Shown here piece by piece: positions 16,532-25,265 of a stretch of DNA of 64,000 nucleotides. Under the pieces are notes generated by a model that saw only the letters and a list, made by a program, of their open reading frames with translations, searched no databases and was not told the DNA's origin. Numbering within the stretch: the first letter of the stretch is position 1; every line of letters begins with the position of its first letter. Position numbers and translations under genes: made by a program. This DNA is from JBJHBP01 sp050485645 (GTDB lineage Bacteria; Pseudomonadota; Gammaproteobacteria; Steroidobacterales; Rariloculaceae), in NCBI GenBank assembly GCA_050485645.1, contig JBJHBT010000011.1:1-64000 (forward strand), in the 5' to 3' direction.

Positions 16532-17035
16532 TCAGGGAGGCGCGTATCGTAATCCCGTGAGCTGGTAGGTCCTGGTTCCCTCCGGCGTTGACACGGGCAG
16601 CGTATCGCCGACCGATCGCCCGCGAACGGCGCGTCCCAGCGGCGAATCGACGCTGATATAGCCCTTGCCCATCGAGGTTTCGTCCGGCCCGACCAGACGC
16701 AGCGTGAGCGTTCGGCCACCGTCGTCGATCAGGTCGAACCAGGCGCCGAAGAACACCCTGTCCAGGTCGTCCGGCAGTCGGTCGACCACGCGAATACCGT
16801 CGAGGCGTCGTGTCAGATGGCGTATGCGCCGGTCGATTTCCCGCAGTTCCTTCTTGCGATAGATGTATTCGGCATTTTCGGAGCGGTCGCCTTCGGCTGC
16901 GGCCGCGGCCAGCGCTGCCGTGACTTCCGGCCGCCGCACCCGCCACAGGTGGTCCAGCTCCGACCTGAGCGCGGTGGCACCCTCCGGCGTAATGTACCTT
17001 GAGCCCTGGGGGGATGGTGGGCGATAGCGGCTCAC
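16532..17035 (-). CDS. greB: Transcription elongation factor GreB
   Basis: A 167-residue protein from GTG 17035, preceded by GGAAG. It shows the Gre N-terminal coiled coil (YITPEGATALRSELDHLW, GDRSENAEYIYRKKELREID) and the C-terminal FKBP-like part (ISVDSPLGRAV, GDTLPVSTPEGTRTY). The acidic tip residues that reach into the polymerase channel lie in AAAAEGDRSENAEY. It stimulates RNA cleavage by backtracked RNA polymerase. A much longer upstream frame is open but has no Gre homology, so the GTG is chosen. Divergent from lipA. Confidence 0.9.
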   Translation of the reverse strand: MSRYRPPSPQGSRYITPEGATALRSELDHLWRVRRPEVTAALAAAAAEGDRSENAEYIYRKKELREIDRRIRHLTRRLDGIRVVDRLPDDLDRVFFGAWFDLIDDGGRTLTLRLVGPDETSMGKGYISVDSPLGRAVRGRSVGDTLPVSTPEGTRTYQLTGLRYAPP

Positions 17036-17200
17036 GACCGATGCTTCCGAAACCGTGAGATAATCACCGGCTCCGACGCCTGCACGGCACAGGCCCTGCG
17101 CCGCGCCGCTGCGTCGGATGAGTGACCGCCAGTCATCGATGAGTCCGTGATCAATGTTCAGTGAGCCTGCGTCAATGTCAGTCAACCAGTCAGTGAGTCT

Positions 17201-18193
17201 GTGCCGGTGAGCGAGTTTCGCGGAGTCCGTGTCGTCACCACGGGTGCGAAGTATCGCACCGCGCAGGGCTTCACGGCGATCCGGAACGGCGTGAAGCATC
17301 GCGAGGATCGTGTACGGCAGCCCGCTGACGGCAAACCGCCGTGGTTGCGGGTGCGTCTGCCGTCTGGCGCGAAGTATCAGTCGGTGAAAGACACGGTACG
17401 CACGCATCGGCTCGCAACGGTCTGCGAGGAATCCATGTGTCCGAACATTGGCGAGTGCTGGAGCAATGGTACCGCCACCATCATGGTCATGGGTGCCGTA
17501 TGTACGCGCGCCTGTCAGTTTTGCGCCGTGGACACCGGCAACCCGGGAGGCTGGCTGGACTCCGGGGAACCGGAGAATGCCGCCGAATCGGTGGCCCTGA
17601 TGGGGCTGCGGTACGTGGTGGTGACTTCGGTGGATCGCGACGACCTTCCCGATGGCGGCGCCGGGCATTACGCGGCCTGTGTACGCGCCATCAAGCGGCG
17701 ATGCCCGGACACAGCTGTCGAGGCGCTGACGCCGGATTTTCGCGGCCGCAGGGCCGACATCGAGACAGTGGTCGACTCGGGCCTGGAGGTGTTCGCGCAG
17801 AATCTGGAAACCGTGGAGCGACTGACGCATGTCGTGCGCGACGCTCGTGCCGGATACGGTCAGACGCTGGAGGTACTCAGGTATGCCAAACAGCATCGGC
17901 CATCGGTGCTGACCAAGACCAGTCTGATGCTCGGCTTGGGCGAGAAGGACGACGAGATCGCCCGTTCTCTGGACGACCTGCGTGCCGCCGACGTCGACAT
18001 CGTCACCTTCGGTCAGTACCTGCGGCCGACGGCCAATCATCTGGCGGTGGAGCGCTATGTGACGCCTGATGAGTTCGAACGTTACCGCGAGTGGGGGCTG
18101 GAACGCGGCTTCATGGAAGTGGTGTCCGGTCCGTTGGTACGGTCCAGCTACCGTGCCGATCGCGTGTTCGAGAAAAACAACGTCGGGCTGTGA
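17201..18193 (+). CDS. lipA: Lipoyl synthase
   Basis: A 330-residue radical-SAM enzyme. The auxiliary [4Fe-4S] cluster cysteines are in CEESMCPNIGEC (C75, C80, C86) and the SAM cluster in CTRACQFC (C101, C105, C108). The end SSYRADRVF matches the conserved RSSY Ser ligand. It inserts two sulfurs into octanoyl groups on lipoyl domains of 2-oxoacid dehydrogenases. The start is GTG 17201 or the in-frame GTG at 17207. LipB, often adjacent, is not in this window. sohB follows seven bases downstream, probably co-transcribed. Confidence 0.95.
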   Translation: MPVSEFRGVRVVTTGAKYRTAQGFTAIRNGVKHREDRVRQPADGKPPWLRVRLPSGAKYQSVKDTVRTHRLATVCEESMCPNIGECWSNGTATIMVMGAVCTRACQFCAVDTGNPGGWLDSGEPENAAESVALMGLRYVVVTSVDRDDLPDGGAGHYAACVRAIKRRCPDTAVEALTPDFRGRRADIETVVDSGLEVFAQNLETVERLTHVVRDARAGYGQTLEVLRYAKQHRPSVLTKTSLMLGLGEKDDEIARSLDDLRAADVDIVTFGQYLRPTANHLAVERYVTPDEFERYREWGLERGFMEVVSGPLVRSSYRADRVFEKNNVGL

Positions 18194-18199
18194 TCATCC

Positions 18200-19168
18200 G
18201 TGGCTGATTTTCTGTCCGACTACGGACTGTTTCTGGTCCAGCTGCTCACGATCGCTGTCGTGATCATGGTGACGTTCGCCGTCATCGTCTCCACCGCGCG
18301 TCGCGGTACCCATGCGGAAGGTCTCACGGTAAAGCACCTCAATCGTGCCCTCGATGAGTCCGCGCATGCGATGCGCCGCGCCATGGCCGGCAAGGCCGGC
18401 CGGCGTGCTGAACGCCGATTGCGGCGCAGGCAGAAGAAGGCCTCGGGCTCACAGCGCAGGCCGCGCATTTTCGTGCTTGATTTTCGCGGTGACCTGCGAG
18501 CCACTGCGGCCGCTTCGTTGCGTGAGGAAGTGACGGCGGTGCTCGCGGTGGCCGAACAGGACGATCAGGTGCTGCTGCGGCTTGAGAATGCCGGTGGCAC
18601 GGTCCATGAACACGGATTCGCCGCGTCGCAGCTGCTGCGGATCCGGCAGCGCGGTCTGCACCTGATCGTCGCGGTGGACAAGGTCGCGGCCAGCGGTGGC
18701 TATCTGATGGCCTGCGTGGCCAATCATCTGATGGCGGCGCCGTTTGCGATTGTCGGCTCCATCGGCGTGCTTGCCCAGTTGCCAAATTTCCACCGTCTGC
18801 TGGAAGCCAAGGGTATCGATTTCGAACAGGTTACGGCCGGCCAGCACAAGCGCACACTGACCATGTTCGGCAGGAACACCGAAGAGGCGCGCCGCAAGCT
18901 GCGCGAGGAGCTCGAGGACGTGCACTCGCTGTTTCAGCGGCAGATCCATGAGTACCGCCCGCAGGTGGATGTCGAGCAGGTGTCCACGGGCGAGCACTGG
19001 TACGGCACGCTCGCGATGGAGAAGCGTCTGGTCGACGAGATTCGCACCAGCGATGACTTCCTCCTCGAGGCGGTCGGCGAACACGATGTGTTTCTCGTGC
19101 GTTACCAGCGGCACCGCCCGTGGACGGAGAAACTGTATGGCGGCGTGGAGAGCCTGCTCGCACGCTGA
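18200..19168 (+). CDS. sohB: SohB-type inner-membrane peptidase (S49)
   Basis: A 322-residue S49 peptidase. One N-terminal membrane helix (about 11-31) and a basic linker precede the catalytic domain. The Ser-Lys dyad is S165 (KVAASGGYLMA) and K217 (AGQHKRT), as in SppA/SohB. It digests membrane-released peptides in the periplasm or membrane. The single-domain size matches SohB rather than full-length SppA. It starts at GTG, seven bases after lipA. Confidence 0.9.
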   Translation: MADFLSDYGLFLVQLLTIAVVIMVTFAVIVSTARRGTHAEGLTVKHLNRALDESAHAMRRAMAGKAGRRAERRLRRRQKKASGSQRRPRIFVLDFRGDLRATAAASLREEVTAVLAVAEQDDQVLLRLENAGGTVHEHGFAASQLLRIRQRGLHLIVAVDKVAASGGYLMACVANHLMAAPFAIVGSIGVLAQLPNFHRLLEAKGIDFEQVTAGQHKRTLTMFGRNTEEARRKLREELEDVHSLFQRQIHEYRPQVDVEQVSTGEHWYGTLAMEKRLVDEIRTSDDFLLEAVGEHDVFLVRYQRHRPWTEKLYGGVESLLAR

Positions 19169-19230
19169 GCTATACTGCCCGCCCCGGGCCTGCGCCCATT
19201 CCCAGAAGTTGCCCCCGGACACAGCAGACC

Positions 19231-19515
19231 ATGACAGCCAGCGATCAAAAGACCGGCAATCAATCCGCGGACGACAGCGTCGATCAGGAACGCCTGATGG
19301 GCGAATGGATGAAAGTCATGCTCGACGAACTGCAGCGCAAGCGCGAGGAGCACGAGCAGGATGTAACCGAGGGTCTCGCAGGGGCTGATATCCAGGCTCC
19401 GGGCGGGCGGCAGTCATCGGCATCATCCGAGGCAGGCGGAGTACGCGGGCGGCAGCCGGCGCGCACAGATCAGTCCGCCAGACCGGCAGCGAAACGCAAG
19501 ACACGAACGACCTAG
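19231..19515 (+). CDS. Small hydrophilic protein, 94 aa
   Basis: Begins MTASDQKTGN, with a central amphipathic helix (ERLMGEWMKVMLDELQRKREEHEQ) and an Arg/Ala/Gly/Ser-rich, probably disordered tail. No signal or membrane segment, and no family recognised. It lies 63 bp after sohB and 131 bp before the tail-sheath gene on the same strand, so it could belong with either. Real, but of unknown role. Confidence 0.5.
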   Translation: MTASDQKTGNQSADDSVDQERLMGEWMKVMLDELQRKREEHEQDVTEGLAGADIQAPGGRQSSASSEAGGVRGRQPARTDQSARPAAKRKTRTT

Positions 19516-19646
19516 TCCGGAACATGCGAATGACCGGCGGACGGCAGATCCGGGCAACCGGTTTTCCGGTCCGATCCGCAGTCATCACAATACGTGCATG
19601 CGCCGTCACGTAAGGCTATGATGGGTTTTTCCCCGATACTCAGGTA

Positions 19647-21200
19647 ATGTCGGTCAAACCATTTGACGTCCCGATGATGGGGACTGATAAGCGCATTGCT
19701 GGCAATGGAACGCTGCCCCTGCTCGCTCCCGCCGTCACGGCATTCGTCGGTCGCACCGACCGCGGACCGCTGAACGAGCCGGTAGCCGTCACCAGTTTCG
19801 AGCAGTTTCGCCGCACTTTCGGCGGTCACGTCGAATTCAGCTTCGTGTCGCAGGCCGTCGAGCAGTATTTCGCGCATGGCGGGCATGCGGCGCTGGTGGT
19901 GCGGGTCGCCAATCGTGCGCTGAAGGCACGCATCGACATTCCGGCCGGACCCGAAGCCCTGCAGCTGCAGGCCAGGCAGCCAGGCAGTCGCGAGTTTCTG
20001 CGCGTATCGGTCGACTACGACCGTGTTGAGTCCGATCCGCGACGGTTCAATCTGGTGGTGCAGCGCGTTGGCCGGCCCGGCTCGGAGCTGGTCGAGGATC
20101 AGGAGCTGTACTCCGGCATATCGCTGGATCCGGAGGATCCGCGCTACATCGTCGATGCATTGCAGGACTCCGAGCTGGTCAGGCTGGCCGGACCGCTGCC
20201 GGTGCAGAGACCGGATGCAACGCGGCCTGCCCGTCCGGGGCTTCCGATTCCCTATATCACGTTGTCGGCACCTGGTCGTGATGGCGACGAACTCACCGAC
20301 TACGACATCATCGGCTGCAGTTCCGCGGGTACCGGCCTGTTCGCACTGGATCGTGTTGAGCAGGTGGATTTTCTCTGTATTCCATTGCCACCGGTCCGTG
20401 ATCTGGGCAGCACCACGTTCATGGCGGCTGAACGTTACTGCGAACGCCGCAAGGCGTTGCTGGTATGGGATCCGCCCTGGCGCTGGAAGTCGGCCGGTGA
20501 CGTGGTCGAAGCAATGCGTGACGGCGCGCTCAGCAGCCACAACGCCGTGACTTACTTCCCGCATGCCCGGCGTCGTGATCGCGATCCGCGCTTTGTGGCC
20601 GGTATACCGGCCGGTGGCGCGCTGGCGGGCATGCTGGCCAATGCAGCCCGTCGCGGGTGGTGGGGGCCGCTCGATCAGTGGATGCGCATCGCCAATGGGC
20701 TCGTTCCGGGCAGTACGCTGTCCGAACGCGACGTGGTGCTGCTGCGCCGATTCGGCATCAACGCAATGTGTACGGTGGCCGGCGGCAGCTGCGTATTCAC
20801 CGGTAACGTCACGCTGGCCGGGCCGAAGCTGATCGGCCGTCTCTGGCAGCGGCTTGATCGACGTCGCGTGGCGTTGTTCATACTCAACACCATCGAGCGC
20901 AGTACACGGTGGGCATGCGGCGCGGTGGACGATGCCGACCTGGATTCAAAAATGGAACGTCAGGTCGACACGCTGCTGTCGGCGCTGTACGAACAGGGTG
21001 CGCTGGCCGGTTCGCGGCCGGAACAGGCGTTCTCGGTACGTGTCATCAGAGTCGTCGATCATGGCGCGGTGCCGGTACTGCGGGTCGGCTTTGCGCTCGA
21101 CAGGCCGAGCGAGTTCATGGTCTACGAGATCGTGCATGGCGCGCGCTCCAGTTCGATCAGATCGCTGGCGGGTCTGGAGGTGGGCGAACTGGTTGGCTGA
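19647..21200 (+). CDS. Tail-sheath-like protein (phage or contractile injection family), orphan
   Basis: A 517-residue protein. The N-terminal part reads VTAFVGRTDRGPLNEPVAVTSFEQFRRTFGG and continues with VEQYFAHGGHAALVVRV; this is the usual opening of contractile tail-sheath proteins. The C-terminal sheath domain is seen in LRRFGINAMCTVAGG, the RRRVALFILNTIERSTRW strand and LLSALYEQGALAG. In known systems sheath monomers stack around an inner tube and contract. No tube, baseplate, spike or AAA ATPase gene lies within the window. Codon use matches the flanking genes. It ends overlapping the convergent oxoprolinase gene by 44 bp. Confidence 0.85.
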   Translation: MSVKPFDVPMMGTDKRIAGNGTLPLLAPAVTAFVGRTDRGPLNEPVAVTSFEQFRRTFGGHVEFSFVSQAVEQYFAHGGHAALVVRVANRALKARIDIPAGPEALQLQARQPGSREFLRVSVDYDRVESDPRRFNLVVQRVGRPGSELVEDQELYSGISLDPEDPRYIVDALQDSELVRLAGPLPVQRPDATRPARPGLPIPYITLSAPGRDGDELTDYDIIGCSSAGTGLFALDRVEQVDFLCIPLPPVRDLGSTTFMAAERYCERRKALLVWDPPWRWKSAGDVVEAMRDGALSSHNAVTYFPHARRRDRDPRFVAGIPAGGALAGMLANAARRGWWGPLDQWMRIANGLVPGSTLSERDVVLLRRFGINAMCTVAGGSCVFTGNVTLAGPKLIGRLWQRLDRRRVALFILNTIERSTRWACGAVDDADLDSKMERQVDTLLSALYEQGALAGSRPEQAFSVRVIRVVDHGAVPVLRVGFALDRPSEFMVYEIVHGARSSSIRSLAGLEVGELVG

Positions 21201-24200
21201 CCGGGTCAGCCGCGCCGTAGCCGCCGCCACCGGGCGTGCTGATGCGCAGACGGTCGCCGGCGTGCAGCTGCAGCTCCGCCGTCGCGCCCAGCTCCTGCAG
21301 TGAACCGTCGACCCGTACCAGCAGATTGCTGCCCGACCGGCCGGATTCACCTCCACACAGTCCGAAAGGCACGGTCGTGCGTCGATTCGACAGGATGACC
21401 GCACGCATCGGCTGCAGAAACCCGATTTCCCGAATCACGCCATCACCACCCCGCCACCGGCCGTTGCCGCCTGATCCGTGGCGTACTTCGAACCGGACCA
21501 GCCTGACCGGATATCGCCACTCCAGCACTTCGGGGTCAGTCAGTCGTGAATTGGTCATATGCGTGTGCACGGCACTGGCGCCATCGAATCCCGGGCCCGC
21601 ACCCGCGCCGCCGCACAGTGTTTCGTAATACTGATGATGCGCATCGCCGAATGTCAGATTGTTCATCGTGCCCTGCGAGGCGGCACATGCGCCAAGCGCC
21701 GCGAGCAGCGCGTCGGTGATGCACTGCGAGGTCTCCACGTTGCCGGCCACGACCGCGGCCGGCCATGCCGGATGCACGAGGGTGTTCTCCGGAAGTACGA
21801 TCCGCAGCGGCTTGAGGCACCCTGCATTGAGCGGAATCGATTCGCTGATCAGCGTGCGGAAAACATACAGCACGGCTGCGCGCGCGATTGATGCCGGCGC
21901 GTTGAAATTGCGTGGTGACTGCGGCCCGGTGCCGGTGAAGTTGATGATGGCCGTGCCCTGTTCCGGGCGGGTGAGAATGCTCACCGAGATCCGTTCGCCG
22001 CCGTCCATCGTGACACTGTGGCTGCCGTTGCCGAGTCGACCAATCGCGTGTCGCACGCACTGTTCGGCATTGTCCTTGATGTGGCGCATGTAGGCCTGCA
22101 CCACCGTGAGACCGAATCGACCGACCATGCGTTCGAGTTCGCTGACACCGCGTGCATTGGCTGCAATCTGTGCCTTGATGTCTGCAATGTTCTGGTCGGG
22201 GTTGCGTGCCGGATGAGGATTGCAGGTCAGCCGATCGCGGATTTCACGTTCGGCCAGTCGTTCATCACGTACGATGCGCAGGTTTTCGAACAACACGCCT
22301 TCTTCCTCGATGTGGCGGCTCGCGGCCGGCATGGAACCGGGAGTGATGCCGCCGATGTCGGCGTGATGGGCGCGGCATGCAACCGTAAAGCGCAGCGCTC
22401 GGCCCTGCTCATCGAAGACCGGTGTGACCACCGTGACATCGGGCAGATGGGTGCCGCCACTGTAAGGTGCATTCATCAGATAGACATCGCCCGGTCGCAT
22501 GTCGCCCGCATTCGCTCGCAGGATGTGCTGCACGCTGTCGCCCATCGAGCCCAGATGTACCGGCACGTGTGGCGCGTTGGCGATCAGTTCTCCTTCCGCA
22601 TCGAACAGGGCGCAGGAGAAGTCCAGACGTTCCTTGATGTTGACCGAATAGGCGGTGTTCTCCAGCACCGCACCCATCTGTTCTGCGATATGCACGAACA
22701 GATTGTTGAACACCTCCAGCATGACCGGGTCGCAGTCCGCATCCAGCTGCTCATGGTTGGCTGCCGGCCGCGGGCGTTGCAGCAGCAGGTGTCGATGCGC
22801 GTTCACCGTTGCCTGCCAGCCCGGTTCCAGCACTGTGGTTGCATTCGTTTCCACGATCAGCGCAGGGCCGGCAATGACGGCGCCGGGTGACAGGCGCTCG
22901 CGCTCGAACACCGGGGTACGGTGCCACGCGTCTGCGAACCAGATCTCTCTGTGGTCGGCGACGGCAGGCGTGTGTGCGGTGCAGGTCTGCGTTGGCTCTT
23001 CCGGCTTGGCGATGCTGGCTACGGCTTCCAGTTCGATGGATTCGACAATCAGAGTGGCATCGGCTGCCGAGAATCCGAAGTGCAATCGATGCGCGGCGGC
23101 GAAAGCGCCGCGCAGTTCGGTCAGGGTGCTGCTGTTCGTCCATTCCACCGTGAGGGAGGTATCCGAGTCGCCGGCCTTCACTCGCAGGCGCCGCAGACAG
23201 CCGACATCGGCAGCAGGGCCATGGCGGTCGCCCAGTTCAAGACGGGCCTGCTGTTCCAGCGCGGCGAACCGCTGGCCGCAATCCTGCAGCCACTCGTCTG
23301 TGAGTGGTGCCTCCACCGCCGACTGGCGCAGACAGCGAAGATCGGCGATACCCATGCCATAGGCCGACAGCAGGCTCGCCAGCGGATGGATCAGCACCGA
23401 GCGTATGCCCAGTGCGTCAGCAACCTGGCAGGCATGCTGTCCACCGGCGCCACCGAAACAGACGAGCGCAAACGTCGTGACGTCATGCCCCCGCTGTATC
23501 GAAATCGTCTTGATTGCGTTGGCCATTTTCTCAACGGCGATGCGCAGGAAGCCGGCCGCCAGCCGTGGCGTGGACACCGGTTCACCGGCTGCCGCCACCT
23601 CCGCGGCCAGGCTGTCGAAAGCCGACTTCACGACGTCGGCATCCAGTGGCGATGTGGCATCCGCTCCGAACACGCACGGAAAGCGGTCCGCCTGCAGGCG
23701 TCCCAGGAGCAGGTTCGCGTCGGTCACGGTGAGCGGGCCGCCGTTGCGGTAGCATGCCGGCCCAGGACTGGCACCGGCCGATTCCGGTCCCACCTGCAGG
23801 CGGCCGGATTCGAACTTCAGGATTGAACCGCCGCCAGCCGCCACGGTATGGATGCGCATCATCGGCGCACTGATCCGGACGCCGCTGATCACCGACTCGC
23901 TGCTGCGTTCGAGTCGGCCCTGGTACAGCGCCACATCGGTCGAAGTGCCGCCCATGTCGAAGCCGATCACGTCGGCAAGTCCGGCTCCCGCGGCGGCGGC
24001 GGCCATGCCGACGACTCCGGCCGCCGGGCCCGACAGCAGACTGTCCTTGCCGCAAAACGCGTCGGCGTGCACAAGTCCGCCATGACTTTGCATGAACAGC
24101 AGCGATGCGTCACCGAGCATGTCTTCAAGGCCTTCGCGCAGGCGACGGATGTAGCGATCCAGTACCGGCGACAGGTAGGCGTCGACGAGCGTTGTATGGC

Positions 24201-24810
24201 CGCGTGGCACGAGTTTCATCAGCGGACTCACCTGATGAGACACCGAGATCTGCTCGAAGCCGATAGTGCTGGCGATGGCCAGCGCACGCCGTTCGTGATC
24301 GGGGAAGCGATAACCGTGCAGAAAGGCAATCGCGATGCTGCGGATTCCCCCGGCGAAGACGGTTGTGAGCTTCCCGCGCAGTCCGGTCTCGTCCAGTGCC
24401 GTGACGACGTTGCCATCCGCGGCCATCCTTTCGTCGGCTTCCACCACATCGGTGTACAGCATTTTGGGCAGACGGATATCGAGCGCGAAGATGTCGGGGC
24501 GGTTCTGGGTGCCGATGCGCAGCACATCGCGCAGCCCGGCAGTCGTCACCAGCACGGTGGGCTCACCTTTGCGTTCCAGCAGGGCGTTGGTGGCCACCGT
24601 CGTGCCCATCTTTACCGCATCGATTTGACGCATGTGGCGAGGCTGGTCGGCGAGCATGCGGCGAATGCCTTCGGAAGCGGCATCGTGGTATTGCGCCGGG
24701 TTGTCGGACAGCAGCTTCAGCGTGCTGAGCGTGCCGTCCGGTGACCGCGCAATGATGTCGGTAAACGTGCCGCCGCGATCGATCCAGAATTGCCAGCCTT
24801 GCGTGTCCAT
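21157..24810 (-). CDS. 5-oxoprolinase / hydantoinase A-B fusion
   Basis: A 1217-residue ATP-dependent hydrolase of the OplaH family. HyuA-N (FWIDRGGTFTDIIARSPDG, about 6-24) and HyuA (about 200-520, with the phosphate loop GFDMGGTSTDVAL) are followed by HyuB from about residue 700. HyuB shows NIKERLDFSCALFD and RAHHADIGGITPGSMP. The fused form fits 5-oxoprolinase, which opens pyroglutamate to glutamate using ATP; other hydantoin-like substrates are possible. The start ATG 24810 is chosen because the signature begins there. It is a single gene, convergent with the sheath gene. Confidence 0.9.
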   Translation of the reverse strand: MDTQGWQFWIDRGGTFTDIIARSPDGTLSTLKLLSDNPAQYHDAASEGIRRMLADQPRHMRQIDAVKMGTTVATNALLERKGEPTVLVTTAGLRDVLRIGTQNRPDIFALDIRLPKMLYTDVVEADERMAADGNVVTALDETGLRGKLTTVFAGGIRSIAIAFLHGYRFPDHERRALAIASTIGFEQISVSHQVSPLMKLVPRGHTTLVDAYLSPVLDRYIRRLREGLEDMLGDASLLFMQSHGGLVHADAFCGKDSLLSGPAAGVVGMAAAAAGAGLADVIGFDMGGTSTDVALYQGRLERSSESVISGVRISAPMMRIHTVAAGGGSILKFESGRLQVGPESAGASPGPACYRNGGPLTVTDANLLLGRLQADRFPCVFGADATSPLDADVVKSAFDSLAAEVAAAGEPVSTPRLAAGFLRIAVEKMANAIKTISIQRGHDVTTFALVCFGGAGGQHACQVADALGIRSVLIHPLASLLSAYGMGIADLRCLRQSAVEAPLTDEWLQDCGQRFAALEQQARLELGDRHGPAADVGCLRRLRVKAGDSDTSLTVEWTNSSTLTELRGAFAAAHRLHFGFSAADATLIVESIELEAVASIAKPEEPTQTCTAHTPAVADHREIWFADAWHRTPVFERERLSPGAVIAGPALIVETNATTVLEPGWQATVNAHRHLLLQRPRPAANHEQLDADCDPVMLEVFNNLFVHIAEQMGAVLENTAYSVNIKERLDFSCALFDAEGELIANAPHVPVHLGSMGDSVQHILRANAGDMRPGDVYLMNAPYSGGTHLPDVTVVTPVFDEQGRALRFTVACRAHHADIGGITPGSMPAASRHIEEEGVLFENLRIVRDERLAEREIRDRLTCNPHPARNPDQNIADIKAQIAANARGVSELERMVGRFGLTVVQAYMRHIKDNAEQCVRHAIGRLGNGSHSVTMDGGERISVSILTRPEQGTAIINFTGTGPQSPRNFNAPASIARAAVLYVFRTLISESIPLNAGCLKPLRIVLPENTLVHPAWPAAVVAGNVETSQCITDALLAALGACAASQGTMNNLTFGDAHHQYYETLCGGAGAGPGFDGASAVHTHMTNSRLTDPEVLEWRYPVRLVRFEVRHGSGGNGRWRGGDGVIREIGFLQPMRAVILSNRRTTVPFGLCGGESGRSGSNLLVRVDGSLQELGATAELQLHAGDRLRISTPGGGGYGAADPVSQPVRPPPDPPAI

Positions 24811-24930
24811 AGCGGCGCAATGATCGCAGAAGCGGCGCCTGCTGTGTGCGAGGATGCCGCCGGCGCGGCGCGCCCGCGGCATCGTCTGTGGTTGCAGTTC
24901 ACTGCGCGAGGTCACACACTCGGCAGCCCC

Positions 24931-24982
24931 GTCAGCCGTCAGCCGTCAGCCGTCAGCCGTCAGCCGTCAGCCGTCAGCCGTC
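24931..24982 (+). repeat. Tandem heptamer repeat, seven copies of GTCAGCC
   Basis: Seven identical 7-bp units in a row plus a partial eighth. Because the unit is not a multiple of three and lies in a divergent intergenic region, copy changes would alter promoter spacing rather than a protein. Confidence 0.9.
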
Positions 24983-24995
24983 GGACGATGAATGG

Positions 24996-25019
24996 CGTGC
25001 CATGGCGCGGCATGGCACG
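24996..25019 (+). repeat. Perfect dyad, CGTGCCATG / CATGGCACG
   Basis: Nine-bp arms with a 6-base GC-rich spacer, 14 bp after the heptamer array. It could be an operator for a dimeric regulator or an RNA hairpin. Confidence 0.6.
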
Positions 25020-25265
25020 GTGCGGAAGCCCGCGTCGCACCGCGGGGGCTGTATTTCCGGGCACTAATCGTGCCCCTCGTGATCGAATCGCAGCAGATCC
25101 GGAGAATGGCAGGCCGGGTCGCGAGTGGTCAGACCCGATGCGGCACGTCCGCCGGTATCGGGAAAGCCTGGTTCGGAAACATAAGCGGTGGCCAGTGCGC
25201 CACCAGAAACTTGCTTGCGTGTGATGCCCGGCACGGCCGGGGTCGCTCGACTGTGGAGTCGATAG

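Larger units (their letters stand above)
24811..25265 (+). other. Non-coding gap with heptamer repeats and a dyad
   Basis: 455 bp between the leftward oxoprolinase gene and the rightward carrier gene. It holds seven tandem heptamers (24931-24982) and a perfect 9-bp dyad (24996-25019). Open frames here are low-complexity or shadow frames, and I see no gene. Promoters for both flanking genes must lie here, but I could not pick out clear -35/-10 pairs. Confidence 0.6.

Noticed and set aside
17036..18040. Long minus-frame extension upstream of greB
   Set aside because: It covers lipA in antisense and has no Gre-like sequence; greB is started at GTG 17035.
19557..19570. ACCGG-TTTT-CCGGT hairpin before the sheath gene
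   Set aside because: Only a 5-bp stem with no T-run; not enough to call a terminator or operator.
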